The position numbers were made by a program, and so were the translations under genes. Shown in pieces: positions 25,277-33,900 of a stretch of DNA of 64,000 nucleotides. The notes beneath the pieces are model-generated. The model was not told the DNA's origin and ran no database searches. It saw nothing but the letters and a program-made list of their open reading frames with translations. Source of the DNA: Pseudomonas sp. 6D_7.1_Bac1 (GTDB taxonomy: Bacteria > Pseudomonadota > Gammaproteobacteria > Pseudomonadales > Pseudomonadaceae); assembly GCF_025465945.1 (NCBI RefSeq), contig NZ_JANLNW010000071.1:62001-126000 (forward strand), read 5' to 3'. Position 1 is the stretch's first letter; the number at the start of each line of letters is the position of its first letter.

Positions 25277-25631
25277 GCGAATCGACGAGATGCTGAAACT
25301 ATGGGCCGAGGATCTGCACAGCCAACGCGAAGGCGGGTCGGAATTGGGCGGTGGCAACATGATTGCCATGTTGATGGAGTGCAAGGGGGAGCTGATTCGC
25401 GGGACTCGCGGCAGCCGGGTGTTGTTGGATGAATCGGCGGACATCGAGCTGATCGTGAACAAACACTTGCCACCGCAGTTGTCGGTGGTCGTGCGTGAGC
25501 ACTATTGCAATCACGAAAGTTTCCTGTCACAGAAGTACACCCATTGCGGTTGCAGCCGCGAGACCTATTACCAGCGCCTGCATGAGGCGCATCTGTGCAT
25601 CGCCGGCATGTTGATGGGGAAGGCCGCGTGA
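25269..25631 (+). CDS. Phage antitermination protein Q-like
   Basis: The 120-residue protein has MLKLWAEDLHSQREGGSELG, ELIRGTRGSR and a late EHYCNHESFLSQKYTHCGCS segment followed by YYQRLHEAH. The pattern resembles the PF06530 antitermination Q family, in which a sigma-region-4-like helix-turn-helix closes the protein. I recall this from similar phages and am not certain. The start is TTG 25269 with GAGGAG 7 bases upstream, overlapping the primase end by 8 bp. As the last early gene before the late block, it fits a late activator. Confidence 0.55.
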   Translation: MIKRIDEMLKLWAEDLHSQREGGSELGGGNMIAMLMECKGELIRGTRGSRVLLDESADIELIVNKHLPPQLSVVVREHYCNHESFLSQKYTHCGCSRETYYQRLHEAHLCIAGMLMGKAA

Positions 25632-25656
25632 CCCCAGGCATGACTCCGGTTGTTGC

Positions 25657-25933
25657 TGTCCCACTGGCCCGCCTTGTCCCGCTGCGTTTTAACGCGGTGG
25701 GGCAAGCGCGGGCCGCGTCGTTGTTGAGCTGTCCCACCGTCCCACCTTCTGGAGCGTCCCGCCCATGTGAGCGCAGCGGACACCAGCACGCGCCCGTGGC
25801 GCGCATGCGTGTTATTCAATTCCTTCCTTTACACGAGAAAGAAGATAGAAAAGTAGGACAGTGGGGCGAAGCCCCGAATTTAGGCGCTCTCAGGCGTCCC
25901 ACTTCGACTCTGAAAGGTGGGACAACTGGGACA
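25657..25933. repeat. Cluster of eight GTCCC(A/G)C repeats
   Basis: (T/C)GTCCC(A/G)C occurs at 25657, 25675, 25730, 25738, 25755 and 25895. Its reverse complement G(T)GGGACA occurs at 25917 and 25926. Eight copies in under 280 bp of non-coding DNA are far above chance. Spacing is irregular. Candidate iterons for the VirE-type primase or binding sites for the late activator. Confidence 0.5.
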
Positions 25934-26114
25934 ACGCCAAAGCAACAGATAGCCGAGGTGGTGTATTCACCGACATTGCCTAGGCGTTCACCCTGCGTTA
26001 CCCACATATTCACCGGGTGGCATTAAAGTGGGGTTGCTGCCACCGGAATCCACCTGTAAAAAGTAGTCATCTTCGATAGGTGCGACCGCAGAGAGCGGCA
26101 GGCACCACACACCA

Positions 26115-26139
26115 AACCCGGCCCTTGCGCCGGGTTTTT
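26115..26139 (+). terminator. Terminator before the holin gene
   Basis: AACCCGG-CCCTTG-CGCCGGGTTTTT: the arms AACCCGGC and GCCGGGTT pair, followed by a T run. It closes the early rightward transcript. A Q-like antiterminator would have to read through it to reach the late genes. Confidence 0.75.
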
Positions 26140-26158
26140 GCGTTCATGGGGTAGGACG

Positions 26159-26503
26159 ATGTCAAACGAGCAGCAAGCGCTTATAGATATGCCGATCTGG
26201 ATGGTGATCGTGCTGTCGCTGGTCGGCGGGGTTTCAGGCGAGATGTGGCGGGCAGACAAGGCGGGGGTTCGCGGTTGGCCGCTGATTCGCCGATTGGCCC
26301 TGCGGTCGGGGGCCTGTGTGGTCTGCGGGCTTGGCACCATCATGTTGTTGCACGCTGCCGGGGTATCGATCTTGGCATCAGGCGGCATCGGATGCCTGAC
26401 CGCGATGGCCGGCGCTGATGTGGCCATCGGCTTGTACGAACGCTGGGCCGCCAAGCGATTGGGCGTGTGTGAAGTGCCTCCGGCCGGGGGGGAGCAAGGG
26501 TGA
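26159..26503 (+). CDS. Phage holin, LydA-like
   Basis: The 114-residue protein has three hydrophobic segments: IDMPIWMVIVLSLVGGVSG, ACVVCGLGTIMLLHAAGVSIL and GGIGCLTAMAGADVAIGLY. A positive and polar C-terminus follows. This topology and length match LydA/superfamily III holins. The start is ATG 26159. Placement ahead of the terminase, far from the endolysin at 47.3 kb, is common in Pseudomonas prophages with this architecture. Confidence 0.7.
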   Translation: MSNEQQALIDMPIWMVIVLSLVGGVSGEMWRADKAGVRGWPLIRRLALRSGACVVCGLGTIMLLHAAGVSILASGGIGCLTAMAGADVAIGLYERWAAKRLGVCEVPPAGGEQG

Positions 26504-26709
26504 TTGGCTGGAGGCCACGGAATACGTGGCTTTCAGAGGTTGCGCACGGTTTTGGTGCGCGATTTTGACGCCGGGGACCCTGAGGGTATCCAAGGGGTAC
26601 GGGGTCGGAAACCCGCGGGAAAGTGTTAGCGGCAGCGTTGCCAGCTTACTGAAATTCAATCCATTGAAATTGAAAGGTTCCCATTGAAAAGCCGTTGAAA
26701 GGAGGGCTT
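26504..26709. other. Gap before terS, candidate cos region
   Basis: No gene is visible. A GC-rich dyad region (GCGCACGGTTTTGGTGCGC, then CCGGGGACCC) is followed by four TTGAAA copies at 26664, 26670, 26684 and 26695. A GpA-type terminase cuts at cos, usually just upstream of terS, with repeated small-subunit binding sites nearby. The position fits, but no nick site can be named. Confidence 0.4.
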
Positions 26710-27312
26710 ATGACAGAACCAACGTACCTGTCGAAGAGCGCCTTCGCGGCTCGGATCGGCAGGGCGCCCAGCTACATCACCTGGTTGAAAAACAACAACC
26801 GCTTGGTGCTGAGCGCCGATGGTAAACAGGTCGATGTTCTGGCCAGCGAAGCGCTGATCCGCGACACCGCTGACCCCAGCAAGACTGCCGTCGCTGATCG
26901 ACACCACCAGGACCGGCTTCAGCGTGACGTTTACAGCCAGTTATCCAGCCAGGTCGAACCGACTTCAACGGCTGCGCCGCCGCCCGCGATCACCCCTGCG
27001 GGGCAGCTGCCCGACTTCCAGAAAGCCCGCGCACTGCGCGAGCACAACCTGGCGCAGCTCGCTGAGATTGAGTTGCACAAGGCCAAGGGCTCGCTGGTCG
27101 CGATGGCTGCGGTGCAGACCGGCGCCTACAACGCCGGTCGCATGCTGCGCGATCAGCTTTTTGGCATGCCTCCGCAGTTGGCCCCCGAACTGGCATCCAT
27201 GACCGACCCTTGGGAAATTGAAAAGCACCTGACGGCGGCGATCCGTCGCTCGCTGGAAGACGCCGAACGCATGTCTTCAGCGGACCTTGAACACGCACTG
27301 ACCACGAGTTAA
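26710..27312 (+). CDS. Terminase small subunit
   Basis: The 200-residue protein begins with a winged-helix-like DNA-binding region, YLSKSAFAARIGRAPSYITW, then VDVLASEALIRDTADPSK. This is the arrangement of lambda gpNu1-type small subunits. The C-terminal half (LREHNLAQLAEIELHKAKGS, AAVQTGAYNAGRMLRDQLFG) would contact the large subunit. AGGAGGG lies 5 bases before ATG 26710. It recognises phage DNA at cos for packaging. Confidence 0.85.
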   Translation: MTEPTYLSKSAFAARIGRAPSYITWLKNNNRLVLSADGKQVDVLASEALIRDTADPSKTAVADRHHQDRLQRDVYSQLSSQVEPTSTAAPPPAITPAGQLPDFQKARALREHNLAQLAEIELHKAKGSLVAMAAVQTGAYNAGRMLRDQLFGMPPQLAPELASMTDPWEIEKHLTAAIRRSLEDAERMSSADLEHALTTS

Positions 27313-27316
27313 GCCC

Positions 27317-29332
27317 ATGCCCACGGAAATTCCTGACGGTGCAGAGGTGTACCGCGAGGCGTATTTCCGTGGGCTACGGCCTGACCCGGACGTCTGGATC
27401 GATCAGTGGGCCGACGAGTACATGCGGATCCCGCGTGACACCGGCGCCGCTGAGCCGGGCCAGTACCGCACCTCGCGCACGCCGTATGCCCGCGAGCCCA
27501 TGCGTTGCCTGTCGCCGGCTCACCCTTGCAAGCGCGTGATCACCATGGTCGCGTCGCAGCTGATGAAAACGCAGATCGGTCTGAACTGGATCGGCGGCCT
27601 GATGCACATGGCGCCGTCGAACATCCTGGCGCTGCTGCCCAGCCTCGGCCTGGCCAAACGGGTGTCGTCGCGGATCGGCAAAACGATCAAGGCCACGCCT
27701 GTACTGCGGGAGCGGGTGGCGGCCAACCGGTCGCGGGACTCGCGCAATACCATGGATACCAAGGAGTTCGAGGGCGGTACGTTGTACGTCACCACCGCCG
27801 GCTCGGCCGCCAACCTGTCGGAGCTGTCGGCGCGCTACGTTTACGGCGACGAAATCGACCGCTGGGAAGTGGACATCGGCGAGGAGGGCGACCCTATCGA
27901 GCTGGCGGAAACCCGAGGCAGTACCTTTGGCCGCAACGCCAAGTTCTACTTCTCCAGCTCGCCGACGATCAAGGGCGCCTCGCGGATCTCCGACCTGTTC
28001 GATGGCAGCGACCAGCGTCACTACTACGTGCCATGCCCGACCTGCGGGCACATGCAAATCCTTGAGTGGGAACGGCTGCACTACTCGAAGGACTTTAGCT
28101 TGGTGCATTACCAGTGCGCCGGACCTGAATGTGATGTGCTGATCGAGGAGTACCACAAGGGCGAAATGCTCGCCAACGGCGAATGGCGGGCGCACGCCGA
28201 AGGCGACGGCGAGACCGTTGGTTTCCACCTCAACGCGTTGTATTCGCCGTTGGGTTGGATGGACTGGAAGTCGCTGGCCAAGCAATTCGAGAAGGCGAAA
28301 AAGGCCCAGGCCAAAGGCGATCTTGAGCCCATGCAGGTGTTTTATAACACCCGTCTGGCGAAGGTTTGGGACGCGGCTCAAGAGCAGACCAAAGCCGACG
28401 TGCTGAGACAGCGGGCGCGGTTGGAAACCTTCACCCTCGGCTCACTGCCGGCGACGGTGATGATGATCACCGGTGCCGTCGACGTTCAGGCCAATCGCCT
28501 GGAGTTCATGGCCATGGGCTGGGGGGCGGGTATGGAGCGCTGGGTCGTGGACTACCAAGTAGTCTCGGGCGATCCTGCAGACGAGCGCACCTGGGCGGCG
28601 CTGGATGAATTGCTCAAGGCTAAATATCGCCATCCGTGCGGTGTCGGTCTTGGCATTCTCGCGGTGGCCGTCGACTCCGGTGGTCACCACACCGATGAGG
28701 TCTACCAGTTCTGCCGCGTTCGTCGCTGGCGCAACGTGTTCGCCATCAAAGGTGCGAGCAAACCCGGCAAGCCGGTCATTGCTCAACGGCCGTCCATGGT
28801 CGACGTGACCTGGAAAGGCCAGACCGAACGCAACGGTGCCGAACTGTGGTTCGTGGGTACCGACACGGCGAAGGACTGGATCTACAACCGCTACCCGTTC
28901 GAGTCCGGGCCGGGCGCGTTGCACTTCGCCAATGACCTGCCGGACGACTTCTTTGACCAGTGCGTGGCGGAGCGCAAGGTCGCCCGCTACGTGCGGGGTC
29001 ACAAGCGCATCGAATGGGTCAAAGGCAAGGCCGAGCGCAACGAAGCGCTCGACCTGATGGTGTATTGCCTGGCCATGGCGCATTACCTGGGCCTCAACCG
29101 CTACAAGGAACATGACTGGGAGCGCGTGCGTCAGTCCCTGGCGCAGTCCGGACTGTTTGACGAAGCCTTGGGCATCAAGCCTGTTCAAGGTGAACGGGTC
29201 GATAACCCTGGTCCTGCGACACCTGCTCGGCAACCGGCTCCACCACCCGCTGTTCCGGTCGTGCAAACGCGCCCCGCAGCAACACCACCTCAACGCCGCA
29301 GCTCCAGCAGCGGTTACCTGAAGAGACGCTGA
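27317..29332 (+). CDS. Terminase large subunit, GpA family
   Basis: The 671-residue packaging ATPase/nuclease belongs to the lambda GpA family. The N-terminal ATPase has VASQLMKTQIGLNW at the P-loop position and VYGDEIDRW as Walker B. A zinc ribbon follows (CPTCGH ... CAGPEC). The nuclease half carries acidic residues in GAVDVQANRLEFMAMGW and LAVAVDSGGHHTDEVY. The last 50 residues are Pro/Ala-rich and poorly conserved. It is four bases after terS. Confidence 0.93.
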   Translation: MPTEIPDGAEVYREAYFRGLRPDPDVWIDQWADEYMRIPRDTGAAEPGQYRTSRTPYAREPMRCLSPAHPCKRVITMVASQLMKTQIGLNWIGGLMHMAPSNILALLPSLGLAKRVSSRIGKTIKATPVLRERVAANRSRDSRNTMDTKEFEGGTLYVTTAGSAANLSELSARYVYGDEIDRWEVDIGEEGDPIELAETRGSTFGRNAKFYFSSSPTIKGASRISDLFDGSDQRHYYVPCPTCGHMQILEWERLHYSKDFSLVHYQCAGPECDVLIEEYHKGEMLANGEWRAHAEGDGETVGFHLNALYSPLGWMDWKSLAKQFEKAKKAQAKGDLEPMQVFYNTRLAKVWDAAQEQTKADVLRQRARLETFTLGSLPATVMMITGAVDVQANRLEFMAMGWGAGMERWVVDYQVVSGDPADERTWAALDELLKAKYRHPCGVGLGILAVAVDSGGHHTDEVYQFCRVRRWRNVFAIKGASKPGKPVIAQRPSMVDVTWKGQTERNGAELWFVGTDTAKDWIYNRYPFESGPGALHFANDLPDDFFDQCVAERKVARYVRGHKRIEWVKGKAERNEALDLMVYCLAMAHYLGLNRYKEHDWERVRQSLAQSGLFDEALGIKPVQGERVDNPGPATPARQPAPPPAVPVVQTRPAATPPQRRSSSSGYLKRR

Positions 29333-29333
29333 T

Positions 29334-29540
29334 ATGTCATTTACCCAGAAGCACCTCGACGCGGTTGAGGCGGCCATTGCTCGCGGTGAAAAAACCGTGC
29401 GCTACACCGACCGCACCGTGGAGTACCGCACGGTCGATGAGCTGCTCAAGGCTCGCGAAGAAATTCGTTCGTCGCTGGTCAACGCTGCCGGACCGCGCTC
29501 GCGTGTGGTTCGGCTGTACCACGGGGGCAAAGGACTCTAA
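29334..29540 (+). CDS. Head-tail joining protein, gpW-like
   Basis: The 68-residue protein (FTQKHLDAVEAAIARGEKTVRY, DRTVEYRTVDELLKAREEI) matches the lambda gpW-type connector that fits under the portal. It is placed exactly between the terminase and portal genes as in lambda. Its stop overlaps the portal start (TAATG). Confidence 0.85.
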   Translation: MSFTQKHLDAVEAAIARGEKTVRYTDRTVEYRTVDELLKAREEIRSSLVNAAGPRSRVVRLYHGGKGL

Positions 29541-31021
29541 TGGCCCGCCATTTCCCTACGCTAACCCGTAACGGATTCGTGTTGCCGTCGAACATCAAGG
29601 CCAGTTACGAAGGCGCCGGAGAGGGTCGTCGCTCCACTGGTTGGGATGCTCCCGACAACGGGATCAACAGCATCAACACCCCGGCACTGCGCAATCTGCG
29701 GTCGCGCTCCCGGGCAGCGGTTCGTAATGACCCGTATGCCTTCAACGTGATCGACAAGCGCGTCAGTAATCTGATCGGCACGGGCATTACCCCTCGGCCG
29801 ACGACCGATGATGACGCTTTACGCAAGTTGCTGCAGGAGCTGTGGGGTGATTGGGTCGATGAGTCAGACGCCGATGATCGTACCGACTTCTACGGCCAGC
29901 AGGCTTTGGTGGCACGCACGGTTGAAACCTCGGGCGAGTGCTTTGTGCGGCTGCGACCGCGCAGCCCGGACGAGGGCTTGGCGGTTCCGCTGCAGCTCCA
30001 GATTCTGGCGCCGGAGTTCGTGCCGCATGACAAGTACGAGAGCACCAAAACCGGCAACACCATCCGCGCCGGGATCGAGTTCAACCCGGGCGGCAAGCGC
30101 GTGGCGTACTGGATGTACCTGTCGCATCCGCGCGATGCGGCGTCGCTGAACGCCGGCTACAACCAGTTGGTCCGCGTGCCGGCAGCCCAGGTGCTGCACA
30201 TCTTCGAGCCGGTCGAACCCGGTCAGTTGCGTGGGGTGCCACGATTGTCGCCGGTGCTGAAGCGTCTGCGCAGCCTGGACAACTACGACGATGCCGTGTT
30301 GTTCCGCCAGGAGGTGGCCAACCTGTTTGCCGGCTTTATCAAACGACCTACGCCGGAGTCTGGACCGGTACCCAGAGATCCGGTGACCGGCGCGCCGCTG
30401 AGCCTGGATCGTGATGGCTTCACGCCGATGGTCGCCCTTGAACCCGGCACTATGCAGGAGCTCGGGCCAGGAGAAGAGGTTGAGTTCTCCAAGCCCCCGG
30501 ATGCAGGCAATAACTACCCGGATTTTATGCGGCAGCAACTGATGGCTGCAGCCGCAGGATCGGGCACGCCTTACGAGATCCTCACCGGCGACATGCGTGG
30601 GATCAACGACCGAGCGCTCCGTGTGGTGCTCAACGAGTTTCGGCGCCGCCTGGAGCAACTGCAATTCAGCGTATACGTCCACCAGCTCTGTCGCCCGGTG
30701 CGGGCTGCCTGGATGGACATGGCGGTGTTGTCGGGTGTCCTGGTACTAGACGACTACGCGCAGAAGCGCCGCGACTACCTGCGTACCCGCTGGGTGCCGC
30801 AAGGCTGGGCCTACATCCAGCCGGTGCAAGACGTTCAGGCGAGGCGGATGGAAGTACAGGCCGGGTTCGGTTCTCGCAGTGAAATGTGTCTGCGAACCGG
30901 CTACGACGCTGAAACGGTCGATGCGGAAAACGCCGCCGATCTGGCACGGGCTACAGCACTGGGCCTCAACTACAACACTCTCGACGCCGTCCAGCCAATC
31001 GACGACAAGGAGCAACCATGA
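29540..31021 (+). CDS. Portal protein, lambda gpB family
   Basis: The 493-residue portal forms the dodecameric DNA channel at one head vertex. Family blocks include RNLRSRSRAAVRNDPYAFNV, NLIGTGITPRP, ETSGECFVRLRPR and HIFEPVEPGQLRGVPRLSPV. A late ...YEILTGDMRGINDRALRVVL precedes a C-terminal tail. It overlaps both neighbours by a few bases, indicating coupled translation of the packaging module. Confidence 0.92.
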   Translation: MARHFPTLTRNGFVLPSNIKASYEGAGEGRRSTGWDAPDNGINSINTPALRNLRSRSRAAVRNDPYAFNVIDKRVSNLIGTGITPRPTTDDDALRKLLQELWGDWVDESDADDRTDFYGQQALVARTVETSGECFVRLRPRSPDEGLAVPLQLQILAPEFVPHDKYESTKTGNTIRAGIEFNPGGKRVAYWMYLSHPRDAASLNAGYNQLVRVPAAQVLHIFEPVEPGQLRGVPRLSPVLKRLRSLDNYDDAVLFRQEVANLFAGFIKRPTPESGPVPRDPVTGAPLSLDRDGFTPMVALEPGTMQELGPGEEVEFSKPPDAGNNYPDFMRQQLMAAAAGSGTPYEILTGDMRGINDRALRVVLNEFRRRLEQLQFSVYVHQLCRPVRAAWMDMAVLSGVLVLDDYAQKRRDYLRTRWVPQGWAYIQPVQDVQARRMEVQAGFGSRSEMCLRTGYDAETVDAENAADLARATALGLNYNTLDAVQPIDDKEQP

Positions 31022-32178
31022 GCAAAAGAGCGCAACCGCGCATTTACAACAGGGCTGGCCAGCGGGTGCAGGTGCAAGACAAAACCTGGTATGCCCTGCA
31101 AGCCAGCGGGGAGGCCGCCGAGCGAGTTTTCGAAGTCTTCGTTTACGGCGAGATCGGTGCCTGGGGCATTACCGCCAATCAGTTTGTGCAGGATCTGCGC
31201 GCCATGGACGACGGCGTCTCGCCGGTGATCGCGGCGTTCAACAGCATCGGCGGCGATTTGTTTGACGGGCTGGCCATGCACAACGCGCTGTCGCGTCTGG
31301 GCGAACGTTGCACCGGCCGTATTGATGCATTGGCCGCCAGTGCCGCCAGCGTGGCGGTGTGCGGTGCACATAAGGTGGTGATTGCAGCCAACGCCATGTT
31401 GATGATCCACAACCCATGGACCTATGCGGCTGGGGACGCCGAAGACTTCCGCAAGGTGGCCGACGTCCTTGATCAGACGATGGAGGCGATCATCGCAGCC
31501 TACAAGGCGAAGGCGCCGGATATCGATGAGGTCGAACTGCGGCGGCTGGTCGCCGCTGAAACCTGGCTCACCGCCAATGAGGCCGTGGCCCTGGGCCTGG
31601 CCGATGAAGTCGGCGACGGGATCAAGGTCAAGGCCTGCCTCGGCCAGGGTGCTGTGTTGCAGCGTTACCAGCACGCACCGGCTGAATTGCTGGCCCAACT
31701 CGACGAACCACCCGAAGCGGATCTGGAGCCAGAGCTGGAACCGGTCGATCCACCATTGGTGCCGCCGGTAGTCGATTCGGCCAAGTTGGCATTGATGATC
31801 ACCCAGCGTTGCACGGCGGCGGGCATCAGCAATCTGGTCGAGCCGCTGCTCAGCTCGACCCAGCTCGAAAGCGAAGAGATTGTTCTGGCCGGCCTGGCCC
31901 GTGCCAAGGCGGTGAATGACCTTTGCGTGGCGGCACGCTTGCCGGAATTCAGTGCCGAGTATGTCGCGGCTGGCTTGGATGCTGCGGCGGTTCGGGCACG
32001 TCTGTTCGACAAGATCGTCACCAGTGGCAAAGGCTTTGAAATCGACAACAGTTTGCCGCTCGACAACGACCCTGCACCCAAGGTGCTGGCCAAACAACCT
32101 GATCCATCCTCGATCTGGGCTGCTCGACAAATCGCTCAGTCCGGAACTGCGCACGGCGCGAAAGGAGTAAGACCATGA
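31018..32178 (+). CDS. ClpP-like head maturation protease (gpC type)
   Basis: The 386-residue protein has a ClpP/S49-type serine protease fold at the front. FNSIGGDLFDGLAMHNAL is the substrate groove, the nucleophile Ser is in LAASAASVAVCG, and His is in MLMIHNPWTYAAGD. The C-terminal 130 residues are acidic, then helical, and may serve as scaffold, as in lambda gpC/Nu3. It cleaves head proteins during capsid assembly. Overlaps portal and decoration genes by 4 bp each. Confidence 0.9.
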   Translation: MSKRAQPRIYNRAGQRVQVQDKTWYALQASGEAAERVFEVFVYGEIGAWGITANQFVQDLRAMDDGVSPVIAAFNSIGGDLFDGLAMHNALSRLGERCTGRIDALAASAASVAVCGAHKVVIAANAMLMIHNPWTYAAGDAEDFRKVADVLDQTMEAIIAAYKAKAPDIDEVELRRLVAAETWLTANEAVALGLADEVGDGIKVKACLGQGAVLQRYQHAPAELLAQLDEPPEADLEPELEPVDPPLVPPVVDSAKLALMITQRCTAAGISNLVEPLLSSTQLESEEIVLAGLARAKAVNDLCVAARLPEFSAEYVAAGLDAAAVRARLFDKIVTSGKGFEIDNSLPLDNDPAPKVLAKQPDPSSIWAARQIAQSGTAHGAKGVRP

Positions 32179-32519
32179 CCATCAAAAAAGAGCCGATCCA
32201 CGCAGGTGAATTTCTCCTGTCCGAGGGCGCCGGGAACATTTCGCGGGAATCGATCAACGTTGCGGCAGGCCCGGCGCTGGAGCCCGGGCAGATCCTCGGT
32301 CTGGTCACGGCGACGGGCGAGTTCGCGCCGTACCACCCGACCGCCGAAGACGGCACCCAGACCGCCGTGGCGATTCTCTTCGGGCCTCTGGGGGCGTCGG
32401 ACATCGTGCGCCGTGGTCGCGCTGTCGTACGTTTGGCTGAAATCAGCGAAGCGCATCTGACCGGGCTGGATCTCGATGCCGAAAAGGCTCTGGCCACCCA
32501 TTTTCTGATCGTTCGTTAA
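32175..32519 (+). CDS. Head decoration protein D
   Basis: This 114-residue protein corresponds to lambda gpD. It has the typical EPIHAGEFLLSEGAGNISRE opening and LEPGQILGLVTATGEFAPYH core with beta-tulip glycine pattern. It stabilises the expanded capsid as trimers. It is directly followed by a small hairpin and the major capsid gene. Confidence 0.9.
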   Translation: MTIKKEPIHAGEFLLSEGAGNISRESINVAAGPALEPGQILGLVTATGEFAPYHPTAEDGTQTAVAILFGPLGASDIVRRGRAVVRLAEISEAHLTGLDLDAEKALATHFLIVR

Positions 32520-32540
32520 GACGCTCAGTCACGTTTACCC

Positions 32541-32578
32541 AGCCCGCCTTGAGCGGGTTTTTTCATTTCTGGAGAGTA
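32541..32578 (+). terminator. Hairpin-T tract cassette before the capsid gene
   Basis: AGCCCGC-CTTGA-GCGGGTTTTTT followed by CATTTCTGGAGAG. The stem and T run look like a terminator, but the capsid ribosome site comes right after it. The same cassette recurs before genes at 35688, 39746, 46185 and 47280 and after the gene ending at 50648. It may be an attenuator or RNA-stabilising end setting capsid levels. Confidence 0.7.
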
Positions 32579-32581
32579 CCC

Positions 32582-33577
32582 ATGGCCGAGATCGCCATTT
32601 TTGACGACGAAGCGTTTACCGTGACCGCGCTGACCGCTGCACTGAATGATCAACCTTACCTGCCGGGTCGCATCAGCGCCCTGGGCCTGTTCCGCGAGGA
32701 GGGCATTACCACCCTGACCGTACAGATCGAAAAGGACGGTGACACCCTGGCGCTGGTGCCGGCCGGTGAGCGGGGTGGCTCTGGTCTGGTGGTCGCGGCC
32801 AGCAAGCGCAACTTGATCCCGTTCAACACTGTGCACTTGCCGGAACGCTTCACCATCAAGGCCGACGAGATCCAGGGCATTCGCGCCTTCGGTACTCGCA
32901 CCGAACTGCAAGCGGTGCAAGACGTGGTCAATACCCGTCTGGCCAAAGCGCGCCGTCAGTTGGACGCGACCCATGAGTTCCAACGCATGGGCGCGCTCAA
33001 TGGTTTGATTCTCGATGCCGATGGCCGGACACCGCTGTTGAATCTCTATGATCGCTTCGGTGTTGAGCGTCAGACGTTGTCCATGGGCTTGGCCGACAAG
33101 AGCACTGAGCTGCGGGTCCAGTGTGTTGAGGCGTTGGACATGCAGGAGGACGCGCTCGGCAGCGTGACCAGCACCGGTTCCCGCGCGTTCTGCGGCAAGC
33201 ACTTCTGGAACAAATTGATCGTTCACCCTTCGGTCACCGAGACCTACCTCAACAGCCAGCAAGCGGCGTCCTTGCGCGGTGACGCTCGGGAGAGCTTCGA
33301 ATTCGGCGGCATTATCTGGGAGCGCTACCGTGGCAAAGTCGCTGGCGTGTCTTTCGTCCACGACGACAAAGCGTTGCTGGTCCCTGAGGGTGTGCCTGAT
33401 CTGTACATCTCGGTGTTTGCTCCGGCGGACTACATGGAAACGGTCAACACTCAGGGCATCCCTTACTACAGCATGATCGAGCCGCTGCCGTTCAACAAAG
33501 GCATGGCCGGTGAAGCCCAGTCCAACCCGTTGCACCTGTGCACCCGACCGCGTGCACAGATCCTGCTGGAGCTCTGA
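32582..33577 (+). CDS. Major capsid protein, lambda gpE family
   Basis: The 331-residue shell protein has VTALTAALNDQPYLPGRISA at the N-terminus, RNLIPFNTVHLPERFTIKAD in the middle, and FEFGGIIWERYRGKV with a C-terminal NPLHLCTRPRAQILLEL. This is the layout of lambda gpE-type HK97-fold capsids. Start ATG 32582 follows the hairpin cassette. Confidence 0.93.
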   Translation: MAEIAIFDDEAFTVTALTAALNDQPYLPGRISALGLFREEGITTLTVQIEKDGDTLALVPAGERGGSGLVVAASKRNLIPFNTVHLPERFTIKADEIQGIRAFGTRTELQAVQDVVNTRLAKARRQLDATHEFQRMGALNGLILDADGRTPLLNLYDRFGVERQTLSMGLADKSTELRVQCVEALDMQEDALGSVTSTGSRAFCGKHFWNKLIVHPSVTETYLNSQQAASLRGDARESFEFGGIIWERYRGKVAGVSFVHDDKALLVPEGVPDLYISVFAPADYMETVNTQGIPYYSMIEPLPFNKGMAGEAQSNPLHLCTRPRAQILLEL

Positions 33578-33579
33578 CC

Positions 33580-33900
33580 ATGGGCTTTCGCGATCTGATT
33601 GCCGAGGTCGACGCAGTGGTGTTCGAAACGCTGGGCGATACCGCACGGATTGAGGGTCGCGAAGAACCGGTGTTCGGTATGTTTGCAGCACCTTGGCTGC
33701 AACCGAAGTTCGGCAAGCTCAACACCGGACTCCGTGAGCCACGTTTCGAGATCCGCGTCAGCGATTCGCAGGGCCTGGAGCCGGGCCTATTGGTTAGCAT
33801 CGATTTGCCTGCCTTGGATGGCGGCGGCGATTACGACCTGCTGCAGCTGGAGCCGAGTGGCGACGGCCTGGTCGCCTTGATCCTGAGGATGCGCCCATGA
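33580..33900 (+). CDS. Putative head-tail joining protein (gpFII-like position)
   Basis: The 106-residue protein begins MGFRDLIAEVDAVVFETLGD and ends with a beta-rich domain (LLVSIDLPALDGGGDYDLLQ). Small proteins in this slot, after the capsid, usually attach the tail to the head. ATG 33580 is two bases past the capsid stop. The next gene overlaps by 4 bp. The family name is by position and general form. Confidence 0.65.
   Translation: MGFRDLIAEVDAVVFETLGDTARIEGREEPVFGMFAAPWLQPKFGKLNTGLREPRFEIRVSDSQGLEPGLLVSIDLPALDGGGDYDLLQLEPSGDGLVALILRMRP

Larger units (their letters stand above)
25632..26158. other. Non-coding region between early and late genes
   Basis: About 530 bp without a credible gene. 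It holds a cluster of GTCCC-type repeats (25657-25933), an AT-rich stretch near 25815-25860 (AATTCCTTCCTTTACAC...), and a terminator before the holin gene. A late promoter and a replication origin are both plausible here. Confidence 0.6.
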
